In this document: positions 43,901 to 55,100 of the stretch, in pieces | Layout: each line of letters starts with the position of its first letter | How positions within the stretch are numbered: position 1 is the stretch's first letter | Origin: Xenopus tropicalis | Taxonomy: Eukaryota > Chordata > Amphibia > Anura > Pipidae | Direction of reading: 5' to 3' | DNA: 64,000 nt | Assembly (NCBI RefSeq): GCF_000004195.4 | Contig: NC_030678.2 | Span: 86,588,904 to 86,652,903, forward strand | The notes under the pieces: generated by a model | What the model saw: only the letters and a program-made list of their open reading frames with translations | Databases searched by the model: none | Told to the model about the DNA's origin: nothing | Position numbers and translations under genes: made by a program

Positions 43901-45538
43901 TCCCAACAAAACATTTGCATCTTAACCTAATTTGCAAAATAAAAAGTACTACTTTTAAAGGGGACCAGCCACCTACTTATAAAATGCTGTATAATAAAAG
44001 TCCTTTCCAAATTAAATATAATACCCCAATTTTTTTTTATTAAAACATCCATCAGTTTTATAAAAATATTTAAATATCTGAGCTGTTAATAATGTATTGC
44101 CTGCCTCAGGCATAGAGGTGAGACACTAGTTACTTTCAATTTACATTCAGCACCTCCTAGATGTCACTGCACCCTCACATTACTCCACCTCATGGTCTAT
44201 TATTGTGCAGCCTGTGCATGGGCATTAGGCCCCCATTCTGGCATATACACAAGATTTTAGGGTGATACAAAACTTGCCTTTAGAGTGTCTACAAAATTCT
44301 GTGACTGTAAATTCCCAGATTGAAGGAAACGGGATTTAATTAATTTATAAGGTGTAAGTAAAGTTTATTTTACATAACTGACATAAGAGAAAAGGATTTG
44401 GAATTATTTGTTAGGAGGACAGGTGCCCTTTGACTTCTGGCTGTTTCTTCTATATATTATGCATTCATTGCAATACCATTATGTTGGCATTATCCAAATA
44501 ATACTTGAGTTGCTTTGCTTGTGGAGACATCTGCAGTTATTTTTTTTTGCATACAGTTCTTTACTAACCTGTTCACCTCCCACCAGGAATCCCCTTTGAA
44601 AATCTGAGTGAGCTGCAAAGGCATCGGAGCCACCTGGCCATGGAGATACTGTGGGTACAGCAAGCAATTGCTAGCCGTAAGAATGTGAGTCCTCCTATTT
44701 TTGTATCTCTCTGTACTTTACCTCCTCTGAGATCCCTCAACACCAGTTTCTACTTTTGGGAATTTCCTGCAGCTGTTGTAAACACATTCATGATTGCTTT
44801 ATGTATCAGCGCTAATGTTATCTACAGTACCTGCAGGGTAATACCTAGTCACAGACAACAGCTTGATTAAGTTGTTTTCCCTGATCAGCAGTGTTAAGGT
44901 ATTAGGTTGGGAATAAGTACCTTTATTTGCAGCAGCCAAAATTGAGCCCAAAAGAGCCAGTACAGACATAATGAGATGTTTTAGCCAAGTTCATGCCCTA
45001 CATAATTGCCAGCCCCGTTATCAAATACATATTTGGTTACCATATGCACACATTTTACTTGTTCTGCCAGTGTGAAATTGTATCTCCCCAACAATATACT
45101 TATACAATATGACTTATATGCCTCCAGGCTACTATTACCTGACAAGCACAAGCTATGGCTAGGAACTCTATATATTGTATTTCATGCTTTAAAAAAAAAC
45201 ATAATACATGAAAATACAACAGATAACCCCCCCCACACGCACACACATTATTGCACTTTTCTTGTCCTTTAACTAGAGCTGCAATGCCTTTGTTTGTTTG
45301 CTTTTTGACCATGACAGTATGCTCAGTACACTGACCATATCATTATATATATTTTTAGAAAATAAATGTTTAAGCTTTTTCGCAGCTATAAGAATCGATA
45401 ATGTGAGAAACATACACTAATTTACTGTTATTGTATAGATTCATTTGGCCAAATTAGCAGCACATCATATAACTGTGTGGTGCATCTTCCTTACAGTATC
45501 TAATGGTTAGACAAAGGCTGGGCATCGTGGACAGATAG
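40951..45538 (+). CDS. IQCC: IQ motif-containing protein C, five exons
   Basis: The gene encodes a predicted 269-residue IQCC, much shorter than human IQCC (about 466). Exons are 40951-40995, 42895-43038, 43388-43868, 44587-44684 and 45497-45538; all phases match. A textbook IQ motif, LQAHVRGFLTRRRL, spans the junction of exons 1 and 2 at residues 14-27 and should bind calmodulin or a related light chain. Residues 28-63 continue VREDYLALVREIEGEE. Exon 3 is a variable, polar region with little conservation. Residues 231-256 hold the second conserved block, LQRHRSHLAMEILWVQQAIA, followed by SRKN and YLMVRQRL, which matches the human LQ-HRSHLAMELLWLQQAI region. The long human C-terminal extension is absent because the frame stops 13 codons into exon 5. 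The function of IQCC is poorly known. Confidence 0.93.
42084..42400. repeat. AAGGTGGCCATACACG-type MITE in IQCC intron 1
   Basis: The left end is TTAAGGTGGCCATACACG and the right end CCCATGTATGGCAGCATTTA. It shares blocks such as GGTCAGGCAGG with relatives. About 42519-42655 is a separate small foldback with GGGGCCGATTTATCAAAATG and its inverse. Confidence 0.65.
42895..43038 (+). CDS. IQCC: IQCC exon 2
   Basis: The acceptor is TTCTGTAG and the donor GTTAGT at 43039. It encodes 48 residues starting AHVRGFLTRRRL, the rest of the IQ motif, in phase 0 at both ends. Confidence 0.93.
43388..43868 (+). CDS. IQCC: IQCC exon 3
   Basis: The acceptor is TGTTTTCAG and the donor GTGAGC at 43869. It encodes 160 low-conservation, polar residues beginning KKVQQKLVQQHV and ending WKGKVLDE. 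Confidence 0.9.
43940..44560. other. IQCC intron 3
   Basis: The intron holds AT-rich sequence beginning AAAGGGGACCAGCCACC at about 43958, which looks like one end of an old TTAA-type element. No coding signal is seen. Confidence 0.4.
44587..44684 (+). CDS. IQCC: IQCC exon 4
   Basis: The acceptor is CCCACCAG and the donor GTGAGT at 44685. It encodes the conserved block HRSHLAMEILWVQQAIASRK, the best family signature outside the IQ motif. Confidence 0.93.
45497..45538 (+). CDS. IQCC: IQCC last exon coding part
   Basis: The acceptor is CCTTACAG. The exon reads YLMVRQRLGIVDR then TAG at 45536-45538. YLMVRQRL aligns with the human YLLLKQTL after the same splice point. Confidence 0.87.
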   Translation, partial: YLMVRQRLGIVDR

Positions 45539-45785
45539 GAAAAACATTATTCTGGCCCCAGCTGAAAGTGATGGATTTGCCTGCTGGATGGATCTACAAC
45601 CCTGCTCCAGACACAGCCTTAATATGTGAATATTTATTCGCCTGACAGACATTACTGGGAATATTATGGACACCTAATGGTTCATTACATTTTAAGCATT
45701 AAAAATTTTTGCAAAAGTAAAAAAAAAAGCTATACGTTTTGTTAATATATTGTGATGTTTATTTATTTGTATATTTTAAACCTTT

Positions 45786-45791
45786 AATAAA
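45786..45791 (+). terminator. IQCC: IQCC poly(A) signal
   Basis: AATAAA lies 248 bp after the stop and is followed by the GT-rich GTCTGTGCTTGTATTGTGG at about 45813-45831, a good downstream element. Confidence 0.75.
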
Positions 45792-45839
45792 AATGGGATT
45801 AACCTTCCTTCAAGTCTGTGCTTGTATTGTGGCATATCT

Positions 45840-48000
45840 GCGTGTCACTCTGTGTTGATGTAATGTGAGATGAAAACAGTGGGAGTGGTTTGGTAACTGA
45901 CCAAATTTCCAAAGTACCTTTCCAGAAATCTGGCCAAAAATTCTACTAACAGTAGGGTTACTCCAGGAAACCATACATGTTTGTAAAGAACCCATTCTGA
46001 CAAATCCAAATCGGGTGAATGTGCTTTCTTCTCCAAACTACCAAATGTATTGGATGCATGCTTGGCAGGTAAAGGGTTAAAGCACCCAAACTAGCTCTGT
46101 GTCCCATTAAACTTACACACGTGATCACCTTGTTTTACTTGTTTAAACCAATTATAGTCCAGTATAATTTCTCTTTAAAGGATCACATGATCCCTAAGAT
46201 TTATATTGAAATTAGTATAACATTTTAAAGCTATGTGTTTTTCTTTTTAGTATAAGTAACCAAGTACATTAACAGCCACATTTAGTTCTTCATTTTCATT
46301 TCATATAAAAGGTTTTTTTAATGCAAACGTAATATACATATTTATGTATTGTTTGCATGAAATCATGTGGTCTTATTTCATTGCTGTCCATTATTGTTCA
46401 AAAAGAAAACAATAATGCAGGGAGAAGTATAACCTTTTTTGAATCATTACAACTTGATGATCCCTGTAATTGGTGTTCATTTTTTATTTTGTATAGTTTT
46501 TGAATTATTTGCCTTCTTCTGACTCTTTCCAGCACTGACCCAGCAGTTGAAAAAATATTTGTATTTTTACTATTAGTACTTAACTTTCTAGTCAGGCCCT
46601 CTCCTATTTATATCCCAGTCTCACATTCAAACCACTGCCTGGTTGCTATGGTGATTTAGACCCAGGGTGGCAAAAAACTGCCTCTGGCAACTATAAGAGC
46701 TGAATTTCCATTTTTTAAACTGGAAATTCAGTTCTGCCCACATAGAGAATGCAATTCCATTTTCTGCACTAACCATGTGCCCCCCCTGGTGCAAGGATGG
46801 ATGTGTCTTTGCAGCTGCACTAATGAAGATCATAGGTAATAAGTGTGGATATCCAAACATCTATACCCTTATCCCTTGCATGGTTAATTATACATTCATT
46901 TTTCTCAGTTCAAATTATTTGCATGTTTAGGAAAGCTTTTCCCACCATTTCGAAATCGTCCAGACATTCTGAAACATTTTACTACTTTTCACTGGAACTG
47001 AAAAATGTAACAATCTGGCTAAAACATTTACCCAACTGGTTTTAATCCAGAAAATATGCTCCAGCTTCGAGCAGTCAAAACCTTTCTATGTTGTGGCCAG
47101 TACCTTCCAAGAATGACCGAGGCACAAAGTCAGGAACATTTTTTTTTTTTACGTTATGGAAAAATTTGCATCATGCAAGTCTATGGGAAAGTGTTTAACT
47201 TGGGGCATTTTTCTCATCTTTCCACTCAGGAAGAATTACTAAATACAATAAATAAACAACTTTTTTTCCACTAGTAATAGATGTTAAATAAAGGAGTCTT
47301 TTTTTCAGCTATTGATACTTTTTCCTCTTTCTGTTTATAAAGAACAGTGTAACATAGAGGTATGCAAACAAATCTACACAATGTAAACTTGTGAAAACCA
47401 AGAATGTAGAAACACAATCTATATTATCCTTAGTTCAGTATATATAACATAAAAATGTAATGAATATTTAATGCCGTTGGGCACCCTTTCATTGCAGAAA
47501 CTACAGAATCATTGTGCAGCAATATTGAAACTGTGTTGTGCTCTCCTCAAGCAGGAAACAAAATCTACTAAATTTGTGTGCACTTGTCCCATTATGTACC
47601 CCTTGCCCTTGAGTAGTGAAAGTTTCTCCTTCCTCCCCATGAAGACTTTTACCAGAACCCGTACCCAACGTGTTGGTTTAGCTACCATTTAAATTTGAAC
47701 ATTTATTGTCATAACAGCTGCCATTATGTAGTGAATGTGAGTGACCATTTATACATTCCTGTTCTTGCCTATGTTTTTCCCACACAGCAGGGCCAGCATG
47801 TTTGTGGGGTATAAAGGTACACCATTTTAGCAACAGAATAAGGGGTAAAGACAATAAAGTGAGTGGTACCAGGCTTTCACTCTCATTGATTAAAGCTGCC
47901 TTTGCTCTAAAGAACAGAGAAAATACAATTCACTTGGTGGGTGGGGCAATATTCTTGCATTTTCTTTCTTTAATCCTGGGCCAGCCCTGGTTACAGTAAA
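45840..48000. other. IQCC-DCDC2B intergenic DNA
   Basis: No gene is seen. About 46170-46690 contains two old TTAA-type elements (starting CTTTAAAGGATCACATGATCC, then TTTTGTATAGTTTTTGAATT material related to 59908-60307). About 47785-47995 may be an hAT-like fragment (CAGGGCCAGCATG ... GGGCCAGCCCTG), without a matching target duplication. Confidence 0.45.
45842..45900. repeat. About 60-bp block repeated upstream of DCDC2B
   Basis: The sequence GTGTCACTCTGTG through GGAGTGGTTTGGTAACTGA is shared, with a few changes, with 48548-48607 in direct orientation. One copy sits just after the IQCC poly(A) signal and the other just before the DCDC2B promoter. Confidence 0.7.
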
Positions 48001-48009
48001 ATTCTGTAT

Positions 48010-48480
48010 TGCCCAGTTATGGAATCCATTATCCAGAAACATGTTATCCAAAAAGCTCTGAATTATGGGAAAGTAATTTTCCAGAGATTCAATTTTAATC
48101 AAATAAAGCTGGCCATACACGTGGCGATCTGACGATGGTCGCACGAAACATCGTCAGATCCGCCACACACAGTCAGGGCTGAAACAGCAGATAAGGAGGT
48201 AGAAACAATAGGATTTCTACCTCCTTCTGCCGATTCAGCCCTGACGGCAGATTTTGGTCAGGCGCCTTCTATGGCGCCCGATCAAAATTTTATAACCTGG
48301 CCAATCGGCGAGTCGTCCGATATCAGCAGCTTCCTGCGATATCTGTCGACTCGCCGACATGCCATACACGCGTGTATGGCCAGCTTAAGACAGTACCTTA
48401 ATCTCAACTAAGATATAATTAACCCTTATTTGGGTTATTTTAATGTTTAAATTATTTTTTAGTAGATTTAAATTATGGTA
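48010..48480. repeat. Dispersed repeat interrupted by a MITE
   Basis: The left part (GGAATCCATTATCCAGAAAC) and the right part (TCTCAACTAAGATATAATT) belong to the same dispersed family as 11840-12085 and 28167-28550. They are separated by the MITE at 48105-48387, showing that the MITE inserted later. Confidence 0.65.
48105..48387. repeat. GGCCATACACG MITE inserted in an older repeat
   Basis: The ends AAGCTGGCCATACACG and CGTGTATGGCCAGCTT are inverted copies. The interior is a close relative of 10501-10848, including the AAGGAGGTAGAAA hairpin and CGAGTCGTCCGATATC. Confidence 0.8.
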
Positions 48481-48547
48481 ATCTATAATCCCCCCCAAAA
48501 AAACAAAACAAAACAAAAAAAACAAAGTCCTAAACATTCTTGATAAG

Positions 48548-48607
48548 GTGTCACTCTGTGTCGGTGTAATGTGAGCTACAAACATAGCAGGAGTGGTTTG
48601 GTAACTG
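48548..48607. repeat. About 60-bp block, partner of 45842-45900
   Basis: This is the direct-orientation partner of the block downstream of IQCC; both end GGAGTGGTTTGGTAACTGA. It lies about 50 bp upstream of the X-box-like word. Confidence 0.7.
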
Positions 48608-48609
48608 AG

Positions 48610-48867
48610 CATTAACACATACCACCCCCAGACAATACTCTCTAGTCACTGGTGACTGTCTCTTGGCAACAGCAAAGAGTCTCAGCAACTAAGTGATAGA
48701 GAGGAGGGAGCAAAGCTGCATGTGTGTGTGTGGTGTTCAAGGCTGTGTTTTTTATGAAAAGGAGCTGTATCTGATGTGATGAGTTGTATGTGTTTATAAA
48801 TATTGTAGTGCTCTATGTGTGTGCGGTGCTAGAGCAAGTGCACACCAAACCCATTCCTTTGCTAAAT
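48610..48867 (+). promoter_or_regulatory. DCDC2B: DCDC2B promoter region with X-box-like site
   Basis: GTCTCTTGGCAAC at 48658-48670 contains a perfect RFX half-site, and a related GTCTCAGCAAC follows at about 48678-48688. The same 13-bp word occurs inverted next to the IQCC start. The transcription start is unknown; the coding start chosen is at 48868. Confidence 0.5.
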
Positions 48868-49148
48868 ATGAGCTCCCCCTCAGGGGTACAGTTGGCTCCA
48901 CTAGCCAAAAATGTTGTAGTGTACAGAAATGGGGATCCATTTCATATGGGGCGAAAGATGGTAGTGAATGAGAAGCAATTTTTGACATTTGAGGCCTTTT
49001 TGAATGAAGTTACCAGCTGCATCCAGGCTCCAGTTGCTGTACGCTGCATTTACACTCCTCGTAACGGCCACCGTATCACTCAACTTGGAGAGCTGCTAAA
49101 CAAGGGCCACTATGTCGCAGGTGGTACAGAGAAATTCAGAAAGCTCGA
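48868..49148 (+). CDS. DCDC2B: DCDC2B exon 1 coding part, first DCX domain
   Basis: It encodes residues 1-93 with [28 protein letters not shown] and [13 protein letters not shown]. The donor is GTGAGT at 49149, phase 2. Confidence 0.92.
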
Positions 49149-52100
49149 GTGAGTATAACTTATGTCTGGTCACTTTTATATTTGAAATCATGGTAATGGT
49201 AATGAGATATCACATTGCCATATATTACCACTCTTGACATGAATGTATTTGCAGTACCTGCAATACGCACAGTACAGCAATAGGTGACTGTTACCTGTTA
49301 AAAGGTAGTGTTTAGTATCTGTATAGTATTAATATATACAGTTTGATATATAGTTTTTTGTTTACATTTACACTTTAGAACAGGAGCTTCCGTTTATAAT
49401 GCTTAAAAATAAATTGCATTGATAGTAACTGTCCCAGAGATCATTAGCCATTGCAATTTCCCTGTGTTTTTAGTTACCTACATACTGAGATTAAGCAACC
49501 TGCTTTCCAGAAACCCAGAGAAGTGCAACAGGTAAGTGCAGGCATATTTTATTGATTTGCTTTACTCTTACTAAAACTTTCCCTATCATCCTGCAAACTA
49601 TAGACTTGCTCTGGAAAATGCCCTGGGAAGATAGTATCATAATTGCTTTATGTTAGGGAAAAAGTGATCAATACTTGGTCGCATCCGACAACAAAACTTT
49701 TTCCCACATTGCAGACTTGTCACTTGCATACATTAATTATTAAGATTAGTTGTGGGGCAGTTGGGTGCCTGAGTTAGTAAATTAACCCCATAGTCTAAAA
49801 ACACATATTTTGATAACTGCTAAACAGAAAACAGTTGAAGGAGAACTAACCAAGAAGGCTAGCAATGCTAATCATTAGAGGGAATTTACTCAGTTCCTGT
49901 CCCACAAATTTCCCTGCAATTTCCCTGCAATCTGTTTAGCATAAAAATTCTATTACATACCTGTATCCGAATGTGCTCCTTGAACGTCCATATACAGGTC
50001 CTTTTCAAAAAATTAGCATATTGTGATAAAGTTCATTATTTTCTGTAATGTACTGATAAACATTAGACTTTCATATATTTTAGATTCATTACACACAACT
50101 GAAGTAGTTCAAGCCTTTTCTTGTTTTAATATTGATGATTGTGGCATACAGCTCATGAAAACCCAAAATTCCTATCTCAAAAAATTAGCATATCATGAAA
50201 AGGTTCTCTAAACGAGCTATTAACCTAATCATCTGAATCAACAAATTAACTCTAAAAACCTGCAAAAGATTCCTGAGGCTTTTAAAAACTCCCAGCCTGG
50301 TTCATTACTCAAAACCGCAATCATGGGTAAGACTGCCGACCTGACTGCTGTCCAGAAGGCCATCATTGACACCCTCAAGCAAGAGGGTAAGACACAAAAA
50401 GAAATTTCTGAACAATTAGGCTGTTCCCAGAGTGCTGTATCAAGGCACCTCAGTGGGAAGTCTGTGGGAAGGAAAAAGTGTGGCAGAAAACGCTGCACAA
50501 CGAGAAGAGGTGACTGGGCCCTGAGGAAGATTGTGGAGAAGGACCGATTCCTGACCTTGGGGGACCTGCAGAAGCAGTGGACTGAGTCTGGAGTAGAAAC
50601 ATCCAGAGCCACCGTGTACAGGCGTGTGCAGGAAATGGGCTACAGGTGCTGCATTCCCCAGGTCAAGCCACTTTTGAACCAGAAACAGCGGCAGAAGCGC
50701 CTGACCTGGGCTACAGAGAAGCAGCACTGGACTGTTGCTCAGTGGTCCAAAGTATGTCATTCGGAAATCAAGGTGCCAGAGTCTGGAGGAAGACTGGGGA
50801 GAGGGAAATGCCAAAATGCCTGAAGTCCAGTCTCAAGTACCCACAGTCAGTGATGGTCTGGGGTGCCATGTCAGCTGCTGGTGTTGGTCCACTGTGTTTT
50901 ATCAAGGGCAGGGTCAATGCAGCTAGCTATCAGGAGATTTTGGAGCACTTCATGCTTCCATCTGCTGAAAAGCTTTATGGAGATGAAGATTTCATTTTTC
51001 AGCATGACCTGGCACCTGCTCACAGTGCCAAAACCACTGGTAAATGGTTTACTGACCATGGTATTACTGTGCTCAATTGGCCTGCCAACTCTCCTGACCT
51101 GAACCCCATAGAGAATCTGTGGGATATTGTGAAGAGAAAGTTGAGAGACACAAGACCCAACACTCTGGATGAGCTTAAGGCCGCTATTGAAGCATCCTGG
51201 GCCTCCATAACACCTGAGCAGTGCCACAGGCTGATTGCCTCCATGCCATGCCACATTGAAGCAGTCATTTCTGCAAAAGGATTCCCGACCAAGTATTGAG
51301 TGCATAACTGAACATAATTATTTGAAGGTTGACTTTTTTTGTATTAAAAACACTTTTCTTTTATTGGGCGGATGAAATATGCTAATTTTTTGAGATAGGA
51401 ATTTTGGGTTTTCATGAGCTGTATGCCACAATCATCAATATTAAAACAAGAAAAGGCTTGAACTACTTCAGTTGTGTGTAATGAATCTAAAATATATGAA
51501 AGTCTAATGTTTATCAGTACATTACAGAAAATAATGAACTTTATCACAATATGCTAATTTTTTGAAAAGGACCTGTAGTTGCTCTCTGCACTACTTAATC
51601 CTTCCTGCCTACCATTCCAAATCAAGCACAGTTAAATGTATTGACGCAGGGGGAACCCTTAAGCTACCACCACCTCTGGACAAGGTGGTAGCTTTAGTGT
51701 TCCCTCACCACCCTGTGTTAATGGGCACACTGACAACTGGAAATAACGTCAACTGAACTCCACTGCAATTGTGTTCACTCTGCGACGAAGTTATAATAAG
51801 CTATAATAATGTTTAGGCTTTAGTTTACCTTTGATTACACTATACTGTAGATGTACCTTATATAGTAAATATTACATATTTCTAATAATGTTAAACACAT
51901 AATATTGCATTAAGTATGACTTACACAGCAATGGAATTACAGTTAGAAACGTATGCTGCTGCATGAACCATCAGTCTTGTTTTCAAGGTGTACCCCAAGC
52001 TGAACTTCATAGAACGATGGAGAAAGGACACCCAGCTACCCTGTGTCATCCAGTGAGTATTTCCTCTGCAGTTTTGCCCTTATTATCAGTGGAACAGAAC

Positions 52101-55100
52101 AAGTTTAATACATGTACAAAGAGACAAATGTTAAAGTGGTGGTTCAGGTTACATTTTAGTGTTTTATACAATGGCAACTTTTTAATTTTGTATAGTTTTT
52201 AATTTATTTGCCTTCCTCTTCTGACTCTTTCCAGCTTTCAAATGGGGATCTGGGGATCGCTCACCCCAGAAACCAAATAAAACTATTGCTCTGTGAGCTT
52301 AAAATTTTATTGTTATTGTTACTTTTTTATTACTTATCTTTTAGACCCTTCACTATTCATATTCCTGTTTCTCTTTCAAACCACTGCCTAGTTGCTAGGT
52401 TAAACTGGACCCTAGCAACCAGATAGCTGCTGAAATTCCAAATCAGAGGGCTGCTATACAAGAAGCTAAATAATTCAAACTGCTGATACAGTAATAAGAA
52501 ATGAAGATCAATTGCAAATCTTCTCAGAACAGCATTCTTTACATCATACTAAAAGTTAATTTTAGAGGTTTGACAGCAACTATTCTATATATACATCATT
52601 GTTGTACTCCGCTCCAGCTATTAACAAGTGACAAGAGCAGCACTTCCGTACTTAAATTTTTTTAAAGCCAATTTCTCCAAATTACCTTAAAAGGAATACT
52701 GTAATGGGACAACATGTTTTTTTTTCAAAATGCATCAGTAAATAAAACTTCTCCAGTAGAATCCTGCATCAGAATCTGTTTTTCACCACTTGTGACAGCA
52801 GTATAAAACTAATGACAGGCTCCTTGGTCGGGTATAAGCACTTCTCCACCAACTAACTGAGACTGGCACCAGGAGCATTACACCAACACCTTATTAAAAG
52901 ACATTCAACCTGTGTGCTGCTAATTTTTTTAAAGTGCAAACAGATCTTTTTATATCTAATTTTGAAATTTCACATGGGGCTAGCCATATTCTACCCATAT
53001 TTCCCAGGGTGCCACAGCCATGTGACCTGTGCTCTGATAAACTTCAGTCTCCGTTTACTGCTGAGCTGCAAGTTGGAGAGATATCACCTCCCTCCCTTTC
53101 CCCTCCATCTGTGAATGTCAGCATGATGCACATGACATGGTTAATGAAAGGAAGATTTTTGGGATGGCTGTGAAAAGTGTTATCACGGTGGAAGGACCAT
53201 AATAACACTGAAACAGCACTGGGGGAAAATTATCTGCTATAACTTTTTACTTTGCTTTATTATATGCTTCCTTGGCACATGAATTAGCGTCTTTCGTAAT
53301 GGAGATCTTATGACTCCTCCATTCCGAGTACTTCTGTATCCGGCTATCCTGAAGGAATGGGAACTGGTTCTCTCTCTACTGACTCAGAAGCTTAACCTGA
53401 ACAGTGGTGCAGTCAGGAAGTAAGTGGCATTTGCAATAGAGTATATCTTAAGAGTGCTCTTCTTTTGAGCTGGGGTTCATTCTCACAGTTCTATATGTTA
53501 ACTTTTCAGACCCTCCCTATGTTTTTATTACTCCTTCATGAAGTTTAAAGTGACTTGTTATGATGGATATATATTAATGCAGTGATCCCCAACCAGTGGC
53601 TCGCGAGCTACATGTTGCTCACCACCCCCTTTTGTATTGCTCACAGTGGCCTCAAAGTTGGTGCCCATTTTTACATTTCTGGCTTGAAGGCAAGTTTTGA
53701 AGGCATCAAGACAGTTTTACTCCAAGCAGAGGCTCCTGCAGGCTACAAATCCACATGGCATCCCCAAAGAACTGTTTTCATGCTTGTGTGGCCCACTAAC
53801 ACTTTTTACATCTGAGTGTGAGTTACAAGTAAAAAAGGTTGGGGATCCCTGTATTAATGCATCTATAATGCATTTACTAATCTTTTCTAAGAATGGTCAT
53901 ATGTTTGCATTATGTATGATACTGCCATACTACTTACTTTGCCAAATTAAGATTAAATATCTCTTATGAAACAATGTCCCTAGTTGCAAAGAACAAAACA
54001 TGTTGTTTGTCTTTCTTGACTTTACCATGCATTAACTTGTATCATTTGTTCATTTATAAATAGGGCAGGGAGAGGAGGTGTTGCAGGGTTGAGGTAGATT
54101 AATGAAACATAGTTTTGTGTATAGAAGCTGTGTTGATGTCTGTTTTCCCCTTACTTGTAAATAACCCACTGTATCTCTTACTGTTTATGCTTTCTCTCCT
54201 TGTCTCTTGTTTTAATTATTGCTATTCACACCACTCGGAACTCTTTTCTCAGGCTCTGTACACTTGACGGAGTGTCTCTCTCTAATGGGGCTGAGCTGGT
54301 CTCTGGAGAATATTATGTTGCTCTGGGATCGGAGAAGTACAAGTGCCTTCCTTACCAAGAACTTTTGACATTAAACGAAGACAAGTACGAAACTAAACCA
54401 CCTTTCCTTCTGTTATTTATTTTTGTCTCAATTTTTATAGAAGAACTAAATGTAATCTCTCATTTATTTTCCTTTAGAAACTAAATTATGAGGGCATAGA
54501 CTATTGTGCGCACACAACTGTTCTCTCCATATTTGTATACAGTGTGCAGTAACTGAGCCATTCTCCAAATATGCAGTACAGCACCTTTTATTAATGGCCA
54601 CTAGGTATTCTGTTTTCATACCTAATGAGAAAACTAAAATGTGCTGCTTTCATTCTTAGAAAGATTGCAAAAAATAAATGTTTTCTAATGTGTTTTTCTA
54701 CTGCTAAAATAACCAGACCCTTATGCTGTGTAGCCTAGAATAATGCAATCTGTGAATAACTGGGTCCTACATCGATCCTCTTACTTGGCTATCCTCAACA
54801 TTTCACCTTCTCAAAACCACACTCCTCTTTGCTGCTGAGGTTTCTCTCTCCTGGCTTTTGTTCAAATTACGCATTTAGTAAAACACGCTGCTTTCTTTCA
54901 AAGCTTCAAAGAGCTCAAAGTTCAAAACTTTCTTTTTCATCACTGTGATTATCTTAAGCAATAGAAATAACTTGTCATCAGTGGATTGTAGAAATCCTTA
55001 GAATAAAGCATTCAGATGGCAGTGACCAGAGATGTTAACCTCTTAGGGTAATTTTAGATGGAGCATTCTGTTGCCAGCACAAAGTCACCTCTTGGTTGGG

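Noticed and set aside
48784..48867. Upstream in-frame ATG for DCDC2B giving a hydrophobic 28-residue extension
   Set aside because: A microtubule-binding DCX protein is not expected to carry a signal-like segment, and family members start shortly before the first domain.
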